In this document: positions 21,594 through 22,204 of the stretch, piece by piece
Layout: every line of letters begins with the position of its first letter
Numbering within the stretch: position 1 is the first letter of the stretch
From: DATHRK01 sp035465395
GTDB lineage: Bacteria; Gemmatimonadota; Gemmatimonadetes; Longimicrobiales; RSA9
Assembly (NCBI GenBank): GCA_035465395.1
Contig: DATHRK010000054.1
Coordinates: 1-22,204, forward strand
Length of the DNA stretch: 22,204 bases
Direction of reading: 5' to 3'
Notes under the pieces: model-generated
Database searches by the model: none
Told to the model about the DNA's origin: nothing
What the model saw: only the letters and a program-made list of their open reading frames with translations
Program-made: the position numbers and the translations under genes

Positions 21594-22204
21594 CTAGGAC
21601 TCCTCCAGAATCTCTGCGATATCGCGGTCGATCGCGCGCAGGGCGTCTTCCAGCCCCGCCTGCCGGTCCACGCGGAGCATCTCCGCGTCGACGATGGCGC
21701 TCAGGGCTGCGACGCCCGCGTCGAAGTCGTCGTTCACGACAACATAATCGAAACGAGGGGCCGAGGGGAGTTCGGCCCGGGCGTTGATCAGGCGACGGCG
21801 GCGCTCCGCCTCGGCCTCGCTCCCCCGCCCGGCCAGCCGCCTGGAGAGCTCCTCGCCGGACGGAGGCAGCACGAAGACGAGAACGGCCTCGTCGAAGCGG
21901 TCCCTGATGGCGGCGGCCCCCTGGATGTCGATGTCCAGCACCACCACTCGCCCGGCGTCCACGCCCGCCTGAATGGCCGCCCGCGTCGTGCCGTAGCGCT
22001 CCCCGTGGACCATCGCCCACTCGACGAACTCCCCGGCCTCGATCATCGCGTCGAAGACGGGCCCATCCACGAAGTGATAGTCGACGCCGTCGCGCTCGTG
22101 CGGGCGCCGCTCGCGCGTCGTGGCCGACACCGAGAACGCCAGGTCGTCGCGCGACTCCAGGAGCGCGCGCGTCAGCGAAGTCTTGCCCGCTCCGCTGGGC
22201 GCCG
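21594..22204 (-). CDS. gmk: Guanylate kinase, N-terminus cut by window edge
   Basis: Phosphorylates GMP to GDP with ATP. About 202 residues are visible; the start lies beyond the right edge by only a few codons. The first visible residues are the P-loop APSGAGKTS, followed by SVSATTRERRPHERDGVDYHFV (GMP-binding; the two halves are SVSATTRERRP and GVDYHFV), GEFVEWAMVHGERYGT, VVLDIDIQGA and the lid region RRRRLINARAEL. The enzyme is complete apart from the extreme N-terminus. It ends one base before the rpoZ ATG, with which it is surely coupled. Confidence 0.96.
   Translation of the reverse strand, partial: APSGAGKTSLTRALLESRDDLAFSVSATTRERRPHERDGVDYHFVDGPVFDAMIEAGEFVEWAMVHGERYGTTRAAIQAGVDAGRVVVLDIDIQGAAAIRDRFDEAVLVFVLPPSGEELSRRLAGRGSEAEAERRRRLINARAELPSAPRFDYVVVNDDFDAGVAALSAIVDAEMLRVDRQAGLEDALRAIDRDIAEILEES

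Noticed and set aside
1..22204. CRISPR arrays, tRNAs, insertion sequences, prophage or defence genes
   Set aside because: No regularly spaced repeats, cloverleaf-like segments, transposase or nuclease/toxin motifs were found; gene gaps are all under 260 bases.

Overview
The window is a GC-rich (visibly about 70% G+C), densely packed bacterial chromosome segment of housekeeping genes. All genes lie on the minus strand except one RNase H-like gene at 3387-3980. Genes read from right to left: gmk (cut by the right edge), rpoZ, coaBC, family-4 uracil-DNA glycosylase, dnaB, radA, a TsaC-type/low-molecular-weight phosphatase fusion, aroE, comF-like, gap, a small zinc-ribbon protein, an alpha/beta hydrolase, pgk, tpiA, secG, 2-oxoacid dehydrogenase E1alpha, E1beta and E2, lipB, then (past the plus-strand rnh) carA, an HU/IHF-type protein, and an ECF sigma / anti-sigma / Spy-like operon cut by the left edge. 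Composition and gene content fit a high-GC Gram-negative-type bacterium (periplasmic Spy-like protein, SecG, lipoylated dehydrogenase). Gemmatimonadota is my best guess from remembered gene order, but nothing here proves it.

Layout. (1) 1-1419: a translationally coupled sigma/anti-sigma/periplasmic effector operon with ATGA and TGATG junctions. (2) 1591-3183: HU-type gene and carA, separated by a short leader holding a possible terminator and an inverted repeat. (3) 3184-3980: divergent intergenic region and rnh, whose stop codon shares CTAG with that of lipB. (4) 3977-8394: 2-oxoacid dehydrogenase genes with lipB, a functional unit because LipB starts the lipoylation of E2. (5) 8458-13595: secG plus lower glycolysis (tpiA, pgk, gap) with a hydrolase and a zinc-ribbon protein inserted. 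(6) 13606-22204: a very tight run of DNA replication/repair, CoA synthesis, translation-fidelity and shikimate genes. Four of its junctions are 4-base overlaps.

No tRNA, rRNA, CRISPR array, insertion sequence, phage gene or defence system was seen, and no gene-free stretch exceeds 300 bases. I found no evidence for a wholly new multigene system. What deserves a second look: an RNase HI with two of four catalytic carboxylates replaced, a CoaBC that seems to lack the CoaC catalytic cysteine, a TsaC-arginine-phosphatase-like fusion, a 16-base sequence repeated exactly in two intergenic leaders with hairpin potential, and a 66-residue zinc-ribbon protein of unknown role beside glycolytic genes.
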